From positions 3,890,832-3,954,831 of the forward strand of contig NW_023503584.1 of NCBI RefSeq assembly GCF_014529535.1: a stretch of 64,000 nucleotides of DNA. The letters run 5' to 3'. The DNA is from Bradysia coprophila. Taxonomy: Eukaryota; Arthropoda; Insecta; Diptera; Sciaridae. Below, in pieces: positions 21,225 to 33,313 of this stretch. A program made the position numbers and the translations under genes. The notes beneath the pieces are model-generated. The model made no database searches. It had not been told where the DNA came from and worked only from the letters and a program-made list of their open reading frames with translations. Positions within the stretch are counted from its first letter, which is position 1, and the number at the start of each line of letters is the position of its first letter.

Positions 21225-23536
21225 TCATTCACTTTTCGATGTGTATTTGCGTATTTGATCGTAGATGCCAAAGTTGAGGGCCGATGTTAGGGCTGCTTTG
21301 TATATGGAAGGTGTCATGCCTTTGTAGAGACCTTGGAAATGGAAAGTCATTTTTTTAAAATAAAAATTCTAAAACAAAAACTTCACATTCAACATAGTTC
21401 ATACTAGACACCACGAACAGAAATAGATCAGTGATTTGTACACAATAAATTCCTCGTTCAAGACTACAGGAGTAATTAAGAAACGCTTGAAGGCCACATA
21501 TCCATTGATATAGCCAGATTTCGATGGCAAATAAAATGAATATGTTCAAATGTTACACAATTGCCGGATAGTGTAACTCAAGGAAGATTTATTTGTTCAC
21601 TCGAATATGTCAATTTCAATGTATTTCTGTCAGTGCCTCAAAATTATTTCAGCGGTTGTGTGATAAATTACATAAATCAAAAAATTGCCAATAGTGGAGG
21701 TCCAAACTGATTTTATCGTGCATTTGATGATAAAAGCGCGAAAATTTTACCATCAATAAAGATTGAAATTCTGAGCATTTTTTGATGAATCAACTATTAA
21801 AGCTACAGAGGCAATATGGGGCTCAAATGAAAGCTGAAGGTTCAAAGTTTTTTTAGTGGAAAAAAATTTCCAGAATTTTCCGTTTTTCCGGTAGTTTTTC
21901 CGATTTTAGAAGACCTTCATTCTTGTTGTTGAAACGTCATGCCGAATACTGAACACTGACCCAAAAGCTACATTTTTCCACATCTCGAAGGCCTTTTCTT
22001 TGAAAAGTTAACAGACTCATTTCTAAGGCTCGGGACAGGTCAGTTCGTTCTGAAACCTGAATCTGAGTAGAACTTAACCTGAACTGAAAATTTTCACCTG
22101 ACCTGAATTTACCTGAAATCTGAATACCAAGACAGATTCAGGTAAATCAGATTTCAGATATGTCCGCGATTTTTTCAGATATACCAGAAACCTGACTTGA
22201 TTTTCCTTAAATTTCAGTGTAATTCAGATTTCAGGTCAGTTCAGACTCAGACTCAGACATTTCAGATCAAGGGATACCTGACCTGTTCTGAGTCTTACTC
22301 ATTTCAAGATCTTAAGAACTTCATTCCGCTGTCAACTATTGGTTCTTATGAACACATGGATTGAAGGGAAAAAAATAATTTTACTAGCAGGTCGTTTCCT
22401 TCTACAAGGATTGAGTTTTAAGACTGGATCGGACACCCAAATCCATCACACCACCAACCACATAATCATCGAATTTAAGAATATCTCGCTTCAGCTTTAG
22501 ATGCGAGCCCCATCCGATATATCAATGGTACACCAAACTTCAACTTACCCAAAACACCCTCCTGCCGGACAGTGTTCCGAAAACAATCCATCATTCCATT
22601 GCAAGAGAAATGTGTTCCATAACTTTTGCGATGCTCTCCGAAACCCTGAATTTGCATCCGTTTTTTAGCCAAATCCATCGGATAGACCATAACTTTCGAC
22701 AGAAATCCGGCCATTGCTCCATTCATGATTGCTACAGCAGCCGGTATATCGCTGGAAATGTAACGATGCAATTTATTGCTCCCATCTCGAATATTTGGCA
22801 TCAAACCTTTTCGAATTGAATTTCATTACTTCGACCGTTGTTGATCCGAGCCAGTTGTAGAACATGAAATTTATTCCAGTCAATGGAGTCACCTGCATAA
22901 TTCCTGGCAACAATCCTCGGTACAAACCAGACACACCGTCTGCTCGCAATATCGTTTTGGTGGCATGCAGCATGCTGGTGTATCCTCGTCGATTATCTTG
23001 TGCTATCAGTCGAGTTCTAATCACATCTAAGGGTGTGGTGACGAATGTTCCTAATGCACCGGCCAGACCACCTAAATTACAATCGAAATGACAGCTATGA
23101 TTGAGTACATAATGGAACATTCACTCAATCCATTACCACAGACGAAATTCGACCAATTCTTGTGTCCCTGGTGCCAGTGTATTTCTTTCGATTTGTCCTT
23201 CAAAATTTCGTATCCCCAAAATTGCGCCATTCCATAGATGACACTGAGCAGTTGAGCGGGGATGTGTCCCTTCCAGAATGCGCGCACACCCTCTTCGCGA
23301 AATATGCACACCGATGCCTGATACAGTGACGTGTATTTCGATCGATGGTAGTAGGAACTGGAGAACGGTTCGACTTGCAATTGAAAACGGATTTTCAGAA
23401 CATCCAACGGCTGAACGAACACTCTGGTAACGAATGCTGCCGATCCACCAGCGAGTGCATGCTTAAGCTGGTCCTGATAGTAATGCGGATGGTCATGGAC
23501 CGGAACAATTGCAACTATTGCATCGTGGTCAGCCAT
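21225..23536 (-). CDS. Tpc1: Mitochondrial thiamine pyrophosphate carrier (SLC25A19 family)
   Basis: Four minus-strand exons join in frame: 23536-23137, 23071-22807, 22751-22549 and 21331-21225, for 324 residues ending KSE. The introns are 65, 55 and 1217 bp, all GT-AG. The protein has the threefold SLC25 layout, each repeat with the carrier signature: QPLDVLKIRFQLQ, TPLDVIRTRLIAQ and YPMDLAKKRMQIQ. Motifs such as REEGVRAFWKGHIPAQ, FWGYE and SGLYRGLLPG match the thiamine pyrophosphate carrier subgroup. Its members import the cofactor across the inner mitochondrial membrane for pyruvate and 2-oxoglutarate dehydrogenases. Length matches the family (about 320-330). An upstream in-frame ATG at 23578 exists, but MADHD at 23536 was chosen as the family-like start. 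The long last intron holds transposon relics. Substrate identity is inferred from similarity. Confidence 0.92.
21710..21920. repeat. Relic related to the 35-kb palindrome
   Basis: Within the last Tpc1 intron the stretch TCAAATGAAAGCTGAAGGTTCAAAGTTTTTTTAGTG..., followed by ATTTTCCG and CGGTAGTTTTTCCG, closely follows 35370-35470 and its mirror near 36700. This is a diverged partial copy of the same element. Confidence 0.6.
22030..22275. repeat. ACCTGA / AGGTCA-rich repeat
   Basis: Many interspersed copies of ACCTGA and ACCTGACCTG in both orientations, within the last Tpc1 intron. The same composition recurs in the element at 40873-41204. Confidence 0.65.
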
Positions 23537-24173
23537 AATTCTCGAAACGGTGATACTGAAAAAGCGGGAAAAATTCATTTCTTCCGCACTTCAATTGCGT
23601 TCGCATTGAACATTATCCACGGTGTAAATACCATGCCACGATTTCTTTATCAAAAAGTCGCACTGCGCTGATCTGTTACTCACCTCTTCGGCTTATCACA
23701 ACTATCAAATCCACAGCAGTGAATTTGAACTGAAAGGTCGTACTATGCTAGGAAATTTTCGTAATTTTCTCGATGGACGGATATTGGAACGAACCAACGA
23801 ATTGTAATATTGACTAATGTACACCGTACAGTAATTTGTAGTGAATTTCACATTATTTCGTCCCATGAATAGCATAAGATTTTAGTTTGGCTTATGTAAT
23901 GACCGAAATAAACAAATTATCATTGAGACTATAATCACGTACTATATTCTTGCGTGCGATTCTTTCGATTCGAAGGTTGTGTTGTTGTTCTGAATTTTTT
24001 TTTTAATGAAAGAAACGTCAAAAATATTCAGTATTGATGGATACAGTGTGGGCAGTAGTGGAACTCGTAATAATGTTCAACTGACAGATTACTCTAGCTG
24101 CACATAACGACACGAAGTTTGACAATATAACAAAAGAGAATAAGGTCTCTTTCGCGTTGATGTGTTACCAATA

Positions 24174-24332
24174 CAGTGTTCAAAGAGCGTAAAAGAGAGA
24201 AAAATTAACTGGTTCCGTTGGGTGATACGTCAAAATTTGTATGTAAAAGTCCAGTTAACTAGGAAAAAACCAGTTAATTTCACTGAGCTCGATGGGTGAA
24301 CACTCTTTTTGACATTCTCTTTGAACACTATA
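24174..24332. mobile_element. MITE (CAGTGTTCAAAGAG ends), nested
   Basis: The ends are CAGTGTTCAAAGAG and CTCTTTGAACACTATA. The interior (CCAGTTAACTAGG, GAGCTCGATGGGTGAACACTC) is the reverse of the copy at 19513-19669. Copy 2 of the host reads CCAATACTCTCTCT without it, so the insertion went into TA. Confidence 0.82.
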
Positions 24333-24354
24333 TACTCTCTCTAGCAAACAAACT

Positions 24355-24498
24355 GGGGTAGGGTAATCTCGCACACCACACAAATTCATGGTGTGCGAGA
24401 TTCACCTCTAAGGGGTGAATCTCGCACAGTCATGACTTTTCGTTACATGTCGTAAAAGGACGCATACTATGATCGCGTGTGCGAGATTCCCCGACACC
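24355..24498. mobile_element. 144-bp MITE with 8-bp target duplication
   Basis: AACAAACT occurs at 24347-24354 and again at 24499-24506. Between them the element starts GGGGTAGGGTAATCTCGCACACC and ends with its imperfect reverse complement (GTGTGCGAGATTCCCCGACACC). The motif AATCTCGCACA also occurs inside. The 8-bp duplication fits hAT-type or P-type transposition. The empty site is visible in copy 2 (AACAAACAAACTCTTTG). Confidence 0.88.
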
Positions 24499-24701
24499 AA
24501 CAAACTCTTTAAAACAATCGAATAAAGGGCCAAAAAAGTTTGAGAAACGTGCTTCCTAATAACGCAAACAAAGCTTCACAAACGTCTTTACCACCTTAAT
24601 AATTGTAGTTTGGTTGCTAGAGAGGGTATTGGTGTTACAGTTAAGAGGAAACTTGAAAGACAGATTAACATGACTCTCTCGCCGCTAGTGTCAAATCAAT
24701 T

Positions 24702-25011
24702 CACTGACAGGTTACTCTAGCTGCACATAACGGCACGAAGTTTGACAATATAACAAAAGAGAGAAAGGTCTCTTTCGCGGTGATGTGTTACCAATACTCT
24801 CTCTAACAAACAAACTCTTTGAAACAATCGAATAAAGGGCAAAACAAGTTTGAGAAACGTGCTTCCTAATAACGCAAACAAAGATTCACAAACGTCTTTA
24901 CCACCTTAATAATTGAAGTTTGTTTGCTAGAGAGGGTATTGGTGTTACAGTTAAGAGGAAACTTGAAAGACAGATTAACATGACTCTCTCGCCACTAGTG
25001 TCGAATCAATT
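24702..25011. mobile_element. 310-bp element, copy 2, uninterrupted
   Basis: Tandem, same-orientation copy of 24080-24701 lacking both nested insertions. Scattered point differences (for example GCTTCACAA/GATTCACAA) show it is a separate copy. Confidence 0.8.
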
Positions 25012-25707
25012 GAAAGTGACCTAGCGAATTGCGGTAGCTTAGTATACCTTATGAATTTTAAGGCTTCTAACACCAGCGACATGTTCCACTTAAAGATGTT
25101 ACGCGAATCAACATACTTTTTAAATGTCCCAATTCATAAAAAAAATTAAACATTCGAATCGTGTTTTGTGGTCCATCAAGCTACGAACCTTGGCCTAGAG
25201 ATTTTGTTTTCTACCTCTTCTACCCACTCTGTATCTGCTGTCAATTCTAGTACTTCGTCTACGACTAAGTTTTTTACTTATCAAACGTCAGAATTTACAT
25301 GTCATAAATTCAGTGGAACAAAAAGAAATTTAACGCAAGACAAAAAAAAATTAATTCGCATCTTGAGAAAAATTGAAATTAATCATCGTGCTACGATTCG
25401 CCCACATAACAATCTTCATAAACAATCATCAGCGTTCGTGTAATCGATTTAGAACAGTACGTCGATTCGAAAAACGAGTAATAAAATCGATTGACTGGTT
25501 GATGTGTAACAATTAACAACACAGGCAACACAGTCACACCATACCTATTTACCTGATGAGGGTATTCATTCCATTTGCATTATTCGAAATCGATACCAGT
25601 CATTTGAGAAGAGTTTTACCAGGTTCGCATCATTTATAGTCATTAAAAGACAAATTGTCCCAATTTCGGTGTACTGTTTTCAGCTTCAACGAACGAACAG
25701 CACGAAA

Positions 25708-27295
25708 ATGACCAATCGCAATAAGTCCACTTCAACGTTACGACTGAAGCAAGATTATTTGCGCTTAAAGCGTGATCCTGTTCCATACATCACAGCTGAA
25801 CCGCTTCCGCAGAACATATTAGAATGGCATTACGTTGTCAAAGGGCCCGAAGAGTCACCCTATTTCGGTGGATATTACCACGGTATGAGCGAAAACTAAA
25901 TTTTCATTTTCTTGGAGCCATTCTCAACGAAATGTTTCTTGCTTACAGGAACCTTGGTATTTCCTCGTGAATTTCCATTCAAGCCACCTTCAATTTATAT
26001 GCTAACTCCGAACGGCCGTTTTAAAACAAATACGCGACTATGTTTGAGCATATCCGGTAAGTGTTGAGATAAGCGCAATTTGAGAACATTGTTATTGTGA
26101 AGGACTTGGTGTAGGATTGCATGTTGTTGATTTCCTTCATCAACATCATTCTCATTGTAAACTGTACTATGGCAGTGAAAAGTGAAGACTACGTCGTACA
26201 CAATGTCTCGATAAGATTAACAAATTTAATGACCAACGAACATTACGTATAGCAAGGCCATAAAGATCTTCATAAAAAAATTTCTTCCACCGGATGGAAG
26301 GTATAATACGACATAATACTGCGGTTAAGCGGAGAAAGTTCTGAGGTCAACAATTTAATAATTGTTATTCAATCGGTGAACATTATCGATTTGTTGGAAC
26401 GCCACGTCAGTGAAAAGACAACCATTCCGATGCCGTTGTAATATTTTCAACGTTTGCATTTTTCTATGCTCGGTTGACACAATTCGTTTAGTTACCGGTG
26501 AAAAGAGTAGCCGAAACTGTTTTGCAAGTTGTTACCGAATTTTCAGTCGATTACGAAATCGATAGTTCACAGTGCGAACGCGTTTTGAAGGAAAAATTAT
26601 AGTTTTGTGGGTAAAGGAACATTCGTCAAGGCAGGAACATTGATTATCATCGACAATCCTTTCTCGTGGTCTTTCTCGATCTTTTTCGTAAACTTCCAAC
26701 ATCTTGGTATTAATGAAAATCTGTTTCGATAGTCTTCAGTTGTTACAAAATTTTCAAATAATCCTCAAAGGTCCTGGTCAGTCTTCCGATAAACAATTTT
26801 TCTTCAAAACATCTCACTCAAAATCCAAAATAATTTTTTTATCAACCCCAACTTTCAATTTATTCAGATTTCCACCCAGACACTTGGAATCCAGCATGGT
26901 CAGTAGGCACAATCCTAACCGGTTTGCTCAGTTTTATGCTTGAATCAACACCAACGCTTGGCTCCACAGAAACCAGTGCCTACGAGCGCAAAGAATATGC
27001 TAAAAAATCGCTTTCGTTCAACCTGAAAAACGACACATTCAGAGAACTCTTTCCCGACATATGCACCGAAATCCAAGAGAAACTGTTGCAACGTAACAGT
27101 GTCAATGCATCAGCGAACGGCCAAACAAACTCCACCGAAACCGATGCCACGAACGAATCGAGTGCCGGTTATCGTTTAAATTCCGATGCGGGTAGTACGT
27201 GGCAATCGTTGTGCTCGAATTTGATTGTGTTAGCTGGATTTGCAGTTTTTGCTTTTATCGTAAATCATGTAATTAAGAATCTGAACAATGAGTGA
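25708..27295 (+). CDS. UBE2J2: ER-anchored ubiquitin-conjugating enzyme E2 J2 (Ubc6 type)
   Basis: Exons 25708-25882, 25949-26056 and 26868-27295 join in frame, giving 236 residues. Both introns (66 and 811 bp) are GT-AG in the same phase. The UBC fold fills about residues 10-150: NILEWHYVVKGPEESPYFGGYYHG, TLVFPREFPFKPPSI, then TPNGRFKTNTRLC with the catalytic Cys90, then DFHPDTWNPAWSVGTILTGLLSFM. These motifs are diagnostic of UBE2J2, the E2 that works at the ER membrane in degradation of misfolded proteins. A Ser/Thr/Asn linker leads to a C-terminal hydrophobic tail anchor (LIVLAGFAVFAFIVNHV) ending KNLNNE. The ATG chosen gives the family N-terminus. An AATAAA lies near 27699, with others downstream. 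Confidence 0.95.
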
Positions 27296-29070
27296 GATGG
27301 AGAGTGAATGGTTTTTTTGTTTGCTTGTTGAAATTGAAGAGAGCCATGAATAACGTAATGGAAATGGTTTCTCTGAATTAAAATTTTGGATTTTCAAACG
27401 AAATTTTTTTCTAATTCATTAGTCGGAAACGACTGTAAATAATTTGACATTTAATTGAGCGCTGTAGAGTAACAATCAAATTTTTGTATTAATTTTCTGT
27501 AAAAAAACAACTAGGGAAATTACATTGATCAACTAACTGTCCATTAAACTGTTCGGCTAGAACAGTAAACATAGATCGAAGGAAGAAAACAAATCTGAAT
27601 GGATACAAAACTGAACAATTCGTCCTGGCTATCGCTGTCTTATGGAATCATGGTCCGTTGGTCATTGTTTTTCGTTTTTATTTTTTATTTCCATTTCAAA
27701 TAAATTGACTTGCACAATTCACGTTTCATTTTGGAATAAATCGTTTGGAGTATTATCGTTTGTGTGTAAATAGGTAGTCCATTGATTTGAATCAATAGCC
27801 TCAATTGCTTCGTTCTGACGCATAATGTTATGTAAAAATACAGAATTTTTGAATAAAATATTTATATTTATAAGATGCCGTGGTATTTTTCATTTCGTTG
27901 GCATCGCAGTGATTTGTGATCTTCGGAGGAAATGACATCGACATCGAAACATTCATTAAAATTCGAATTGTTTATCGGATGTAAATTACAAATAGGATGA
28001 ATTAAGTATAAAGGCAATGCACGACCACAGAGACGCATCCCAATAATCAGATCGTACGAGTTCACTGCAGTCGTTCGACGTTAATATTCCCGTCCGGCTT
28101 ATCGACATTGGATAACCGTTACGGATGTTCATACGACTTCAGGAACAAACGACAAGCTCTGACTGGTGAGGTCTTATATAACAAAAGGCATGTTCAAAAA
28201 AACGAAGTAATAGATTTGAAATCAATCTATTGAAAATACTCCGATCAAACTGTTGCCATCTGTAATATTGGATAAATACCGTTAGTCTCTGACGAAGACT
28301 TTGAAGATTTTTTTAAACAAATTGCAATATGTTTCAGGAAGCTCAAAAAAATGCTACGCAAAAAACCCAATGAAAAAGGCCGTAAATCTTTCTTGACGGA
28401 GTCGTTTTACTTAGAGTTGTTTTTTTTTCTCAGTCTATGGTTTATTTCCTTTCCGTTAGATTTTATGTAATAAACTGACATTAGAGACGATAAACACTAA
28501 CATCAACATCAGGGCCTCTGTGAAAGCGTGAACACATTTTCTTGAAGTTTTACAAATTCTATCTTCCTCGATAAGATTCGTGGAAATATTTCCACGATTT
28601 TCAACGCCCACTCAAAGGCCTGACAAGTATAGTTATCGAGTCTGTTTTGATTAGTATAGTATTTTTGTGGCATCTTTCATAGCGATCGGAGCTTGTCGTT
28701 AAGTTTTATCGATTTTGACATCTTATAAAGGATAAGTGTTAACGGGCCTGTATAATTATCAAGTCTTCTGTCCTTCTATTTTTCTGTTCTTCATCATAGC
28801 ACAAAATTGACGCAATATCTACTACTTCAAGTATTTTACTTGTGTCCATTCCCTTGCAATTGGTTTTGATAATGTCCTCCATGCTAAACCATTCGTTGAA
28901 TTTTGTTATTCAGACCTTGACGAATACAACACTCAGACTTTGACTAAAAGTGAAGCAATGAAAGTACAGAACAGGTATGGCCGATCGGCCAATTAATCTT
29001 AAATGTATTCAATATGTCAAAATAATATTAAAATGAGTGCGTTTAAGTGCGACAATCGAATTTTTTATAT
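27296..29070. other. Intergenic, no supported gene
   Basis: The first several hundred bases are AT-rich and probably contain the UBE2J2 3' UTR (AATAAA near 27699 and 27850). Beyond that I see no conserved coding frame and no clear element. Confidence 0.5.
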
Positions 29071-29349
29071 CTTCCGGGTAAGATAAATATAGTGAGGAGG
29101 TAATGCTATTCAGACGCGCGGCCTAGCACATAAGTTCGATGCCAATGACATCTTTTTTTTAAATGGTTGACTACGATTTACTTGTATTTCACAAAAATAT
29201 TTTCGCTATCTCACAACAGAGACTTTCTATTCCATTTTTTGCTTTCAACGAAAGGATGAGATGGCGTTTGTATCGAACTTTCGTGCCACCGCACAACTTA
29301 TTCGATTATATATGGCATTACCTCCTCACTATATTTACCTTGCTTCCGG
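29071..29349. mobile_element. Inverted-repeat element (MITE-like)
   Basis: CTTCCGGGTAAGATAAATATAGTGAGGAGGTAATGC at the left is matched by the reverse complement at 29315-29349. The arms are about 35 bp with three to four mismatches, around a core of about 210 bp without a plausible gene. Confidence 0.65.
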
Positions 29350-29999
29350 GCAGACGATAGAATACCTGTTTTACACCTTCATTGAAGTGAATGACTTCAT
29401 TTTAAAACAACAGCTTTCCGCTCTCAGTGTCAGTTAAATAAATACACAAATCGAATGTAAAATTGTGAAGATTCTTTACTTGAACACAATAAAATTTATG
29501 AAAATCTATTACATCCCATTACAAATTCGATAAAGCGAATTCGTTTTCGTGCAATTTTACTATTTTACTAGTTTTGAAAGTATTGGGTATAATGTTTCTT
29601 TTATCACACATTTAATGACTAGAATTGTGAGATTTTTGTTCGTTTTTTTTTCTCTCTCTCTTTTTTTACCTTCAAACATTTAAAAACTAAAATTAAAAAA
29701 AATTTTGAAACATACCACCGAAACAGAAATAAGTTACAGGACAGCAGAACATAAATTTTTATACTAAAAATAAATAAAATGGGTTCCCAGTTCGGAGGTT
29801 CACAAAGTTCACTGTTGCGAATTGTTCTAAGAACCCAATGTCACGAATATTACTTAAAAACTAGGGTGTACGCAACAAAAATTGGGAAAACTTTTGCTGT
29901 TCATGAATTTTTGGCTAAATCGAACCAAGTTTGATACGACAAAAAAATACGAATCATATCAGTCCTCTGTACGAATTTCACTGGAGATACGTGTGGTTT

Positions 30000-32249
30000 T
30001 TAGTCCTGTTTTACACCTCCGTTCGCTTGAATCTGTGCAGCCTCGGCCATTTCTGCTTCACGTTTGCTTGTCTATAATATTGCAGTTAGAATTGAAAATT
30101 TAGATACAAAAATACTGATTGGTGTGTTGGAGTGTTGGAGTGTGTTAGCATTAGAGTAAATATCTAATTAGTCAAAGTAACGCGTTGGAATAATTACTTC
30201 GAAAATTGCATATCATCAAGCGTTAGCGAATTATTATTGAAAAGTCTCATGTGTTAATCATCGGCATAACGTTAAGCGGGATTAGCTCAAAATAACTTCC
30301 ATCTGTGCAATAAGCGTCAAAAACGTACCTTTATATTGGTCAAACCAAATCGTCAATTTGAATGACCGTAAAATACAAAGCAAATCCTGAACCTAACACC
30401 TAATGTTCGTACCTTTGAATATGTATAACTTCATCATCACTAAGACTACACTTGACATGATCATTTTTGTATTATCGAAAACATCATTGTGAATCGTTTT
30501 AATGAAATGGCAAGAACAGTTGGTGGCACGAAATCTTATTTTTTACAATTATTTCGATTTATTAAAAATGTAAATTCAAAATAGTCCGAAAAGATCGAGA
30601 CAATATGCAAGCTTCATTTAGACAAAAAAAAAACTAAATTCTTCTTATGATCGAATAGTTTAGACATAGATCTTGCTATTGTCTGATATTGTTGCACTGA
30701 ATGGCATTGTTGTGTATTAAGTGCAATGATTTCTTGAGCTTGGAAGCAAATAATGTCCCGTTATTTTTATCAGAGACAGAATTAACCACACGCTAGACTA
30801 ACGATAGGATTCTACTATGCCGTGTTTTACGAACGTTAAATTTTTGGTTTGTGTACAGGCTCAAGTAATCATTTCCCTTAAACGAACAAAATTTGGAAAG
30901 AATTTAGTCGAAGTAATTATGATCCAACTCGAAACAAATGTTATGCGGACACAACGACGTCACCTTTTACTTACAAAAAATATCGGTAGACAATAGTTTA
31001 TAATTGTAAGTGTAACAAAGGCAAATTAATCATGAACAAGGATGTAATAGAATTGTGTAATTTCTATCTAACGGTTCGGTGAAACCGAAAAGAAACAAGG
31101 AAAAGAAAAAAAATTGTAAAAAAATTAACAAAATTAACGGCATGCTCGAAAAATTAATCAAATGAACTAGAACTTCTACCTCGAATAGAAAAAAGGAACA
31201 CCAGTCGCTTACCTGATACCATACCACTAAACGACCGCATAACATAAATGTGAATACCAAAGCTGGACCCGAACGTTCAAAGGGATCGCTGACCTGTTGT
31301 GTGAAATATTTGTAATAAAAAATGGAATTCCGTGAAGAGAAATGAGTCGATCTTGATGTTTACCATGTAATGCGAATAAACAGCGAGAAACATTAACAGC
31401 AACAGACTTATGTTGGCAGCGTTCTTAATTTTGTCTAAAAAAAACATCGGAAGACGTTTAGTACGTAGTCAAGGTAAACGAATCATTGAAAGGAAACACT
31501 TACGACTTGGTATTAAGGCCATAGCCAAACTGGAAAAGGGATTAAGAAGACGAAATTTGTGTTACAATGTAAAGGGGAATTAAAATTCAACACTAACCCG
31601 CAAACCACCTCCAAGGCTCCAACCACCCGTCGATACCATTTACTTGGTATTTTAAAATCGAAGATCGACGACAGAGGAAAGACTTTCGCATATTTGACAT
31701 ATTCCTTTCGCTGTTAATAGACAAATTTTATGTTTTGAAGGAAAAACAAATCGACACAAATTGTAAGACAATGAAAATTATAAAATGAAAAATTTCAATT
31801 CAATTTCTGAACACACAAAATTCTACTAAAAGAAACAAAAAAGTATGCGACCTTGATATTCGTATACTATACACACGTAGGCCAAGGCCAGTCTGATCCT
31901 TCACTAACGCATTGTTAGTCAAGAACTAGATGTACCGTCACGAAAAAGTAATTAAAGCAGAAATCGTGTAAATGAGCGAATACGAAAACAATTTTCTTTT
32001 TGGCCATGAAAATGTGTGGTTTTTGTAAAAGGAATGAAAACAACAACAGAAAAGCGTTTCAAACTAGGGTAATCATAGCATAAAACTCACCAAATCTTTG
32101 TGCAATTCCTTGCTCAAGTACGGGCTAATTTTCATCGCTCCAATGAAAATGAAGAACAGCCCTAACAGTATTGATAAACTTTTTAGCACAATTGTTGAAC
32201 CAACTTTATTAGTTGGATTCGAGACCAATGGACTCGTCGAAGAAGACAT
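30000..32249 (-). CDS. TMEM35/NACHO-type nicotinic receptor chaperone
   Basis: Six minus-strand exons join in frame: 32249-32091, 31710-31598, 31529-31504, 31434-31364, 31293-31213 and 30071-30000, giving 173 residues. Every intron is GT-AG. The third exon is only 26 bp. The order of motifs matches the TMEM35A/NACHO family: ILLGLFFIFIGAMKISPYLSKELHKDL, then FPLSSIFDFKIPSKWYRRVVGALEVVCGLAMALIP, LLLLMFLAVYSHYMVSDPFE and LVFTFMLCGRLVVWYQ. There are four membrane segments and a short polar tail ending KQD. In vertebrates this small ER protein promotes assembly of nicotinic acetylcholine receptors, so the insect role is inferred. The last intron is 1141 bp. The gene is divergent from CTU2, about 1.06 kb between start codons. 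Confidence 0.92.
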
Positions 32250-33313
32250 TTTATCGTTTATTTTATTGCCTAAATTTTTCTATTCGCGTCGAGTTTAGCG
32301 CTCCGGGCGTGACCGCGAAATGTTATTTAAGTTCAATTCACTTCTTAAATTGGTAGAAATGAAAATATTTAGCTGACTACCCTAAACACTCTCTATGCGA
32401 AAATTTATATGTCGCGACCGTCGCGACGCTAATAAATCGATAAACGTAACGACGTAACGTAAACATGATAAACTGAACCGCGCGGAATGAATGTTTGCGT
32501 TTCTGTCCGTCTCTTGTGTAGGTGATGTGAGCCGTGTTAATTCAAAAATTCAATTTACAATCTATATTCAGAATAATTGTAAACACGAATTTTCACCAGC
32601 CGAACGAACACGATTTCATCCATAGAGATCTGTTTTCATATAAATATAAACTTAATGAGACTATGTCTTCATTATGGATGAAATTTAACATTTCATATAA
32701 CCTTGGAGCGCGAACCTATAACATGTAGCCCTTGTAGCCTTTGAAGCTACACTGGACATGAAATACCCAGTATTTTATACATTTATGAGTATAATGCTGA
32801 CGGAAGTGAGAGAGTGGAAATTGAATGAGTTAGTGGATGTCGATTGAATCGTATTTTTTAAGAAGTATTTCATCACTCTAGGTAAATTCAGAATTACGTT
32901 CCTATTACTAATAATAGTTTCAAGTGATACGCCATCCTGGGTACTAACTCCTCACCTTGCCGAAAGTCTCAGCAAATTCTCTCAGTTTATTTATGACTGC
33001 TTACGATTAAAAATATAATGAAATACAACTAGCAACATACAACGTATGCAGCGGTCATTCCGGTTCGAATAAATATCGTTTTTATGGTATGGTGGCTCAC
33101 ATCATCATGTTTTGATTGTCATTTTTTCTGGTCCTTTCTTGTCACATTCTGTCACGCCGAGAATGGATCAGTTTTGTTCGTCGTGTTTATTTATGGTTAT
33201 AAATACAATTTGATTCATTTCTCGATAGAAATTCCACAGCTTCACGTAAGAACACAACAAATAAATCATTATGACGTGCCACTGACATCACAGAAAACTA
33301 TAATTTACAGACA
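32250..33313. promoter_or_regulatory. Divergent intergenic region between the NACHO-type gene and CTU2
   Basis: About 1.06 kb separate the two start codons, so promoters of both genes must lie here or in 5' UTR introns. About 160 bp upstream of the chaperone start is an unusually CpG-rich patch in AT-rich surroundings, GTCGCGACCGTCGCGAC near 32411, made of two copies of the palindrome GTCGCGAC. An acceptor-like TTTACAG lies four bases before the CTU2 ATG, so CTU2 may have a non-coding first exon. No TATA box stands out. Confidence 0.5.

Larger units (their letters stand above)
24080..24701. mobile_element. 310-bp element, copy 1, with two nested insertions
   Basis: It begins ACTGACAGATTACTCTAGCTG and ends CTCGCCGCTAGTGTC. 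Its core carries an inverted repeat: ACCAATACTCTCTCTAGCAAACAAACT pairs with AGTTTGGTTGCTAGAGAGGGTATTGG. Compared with copy 2 at 24702-25011 it is interrupted twice, by elements at 24174-24332 and 24355-24498. A lone match to its inner end (AAGTTTGTTTGCTAGAGAGGG) lies near 45597-45617. Confidence 0.8.
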
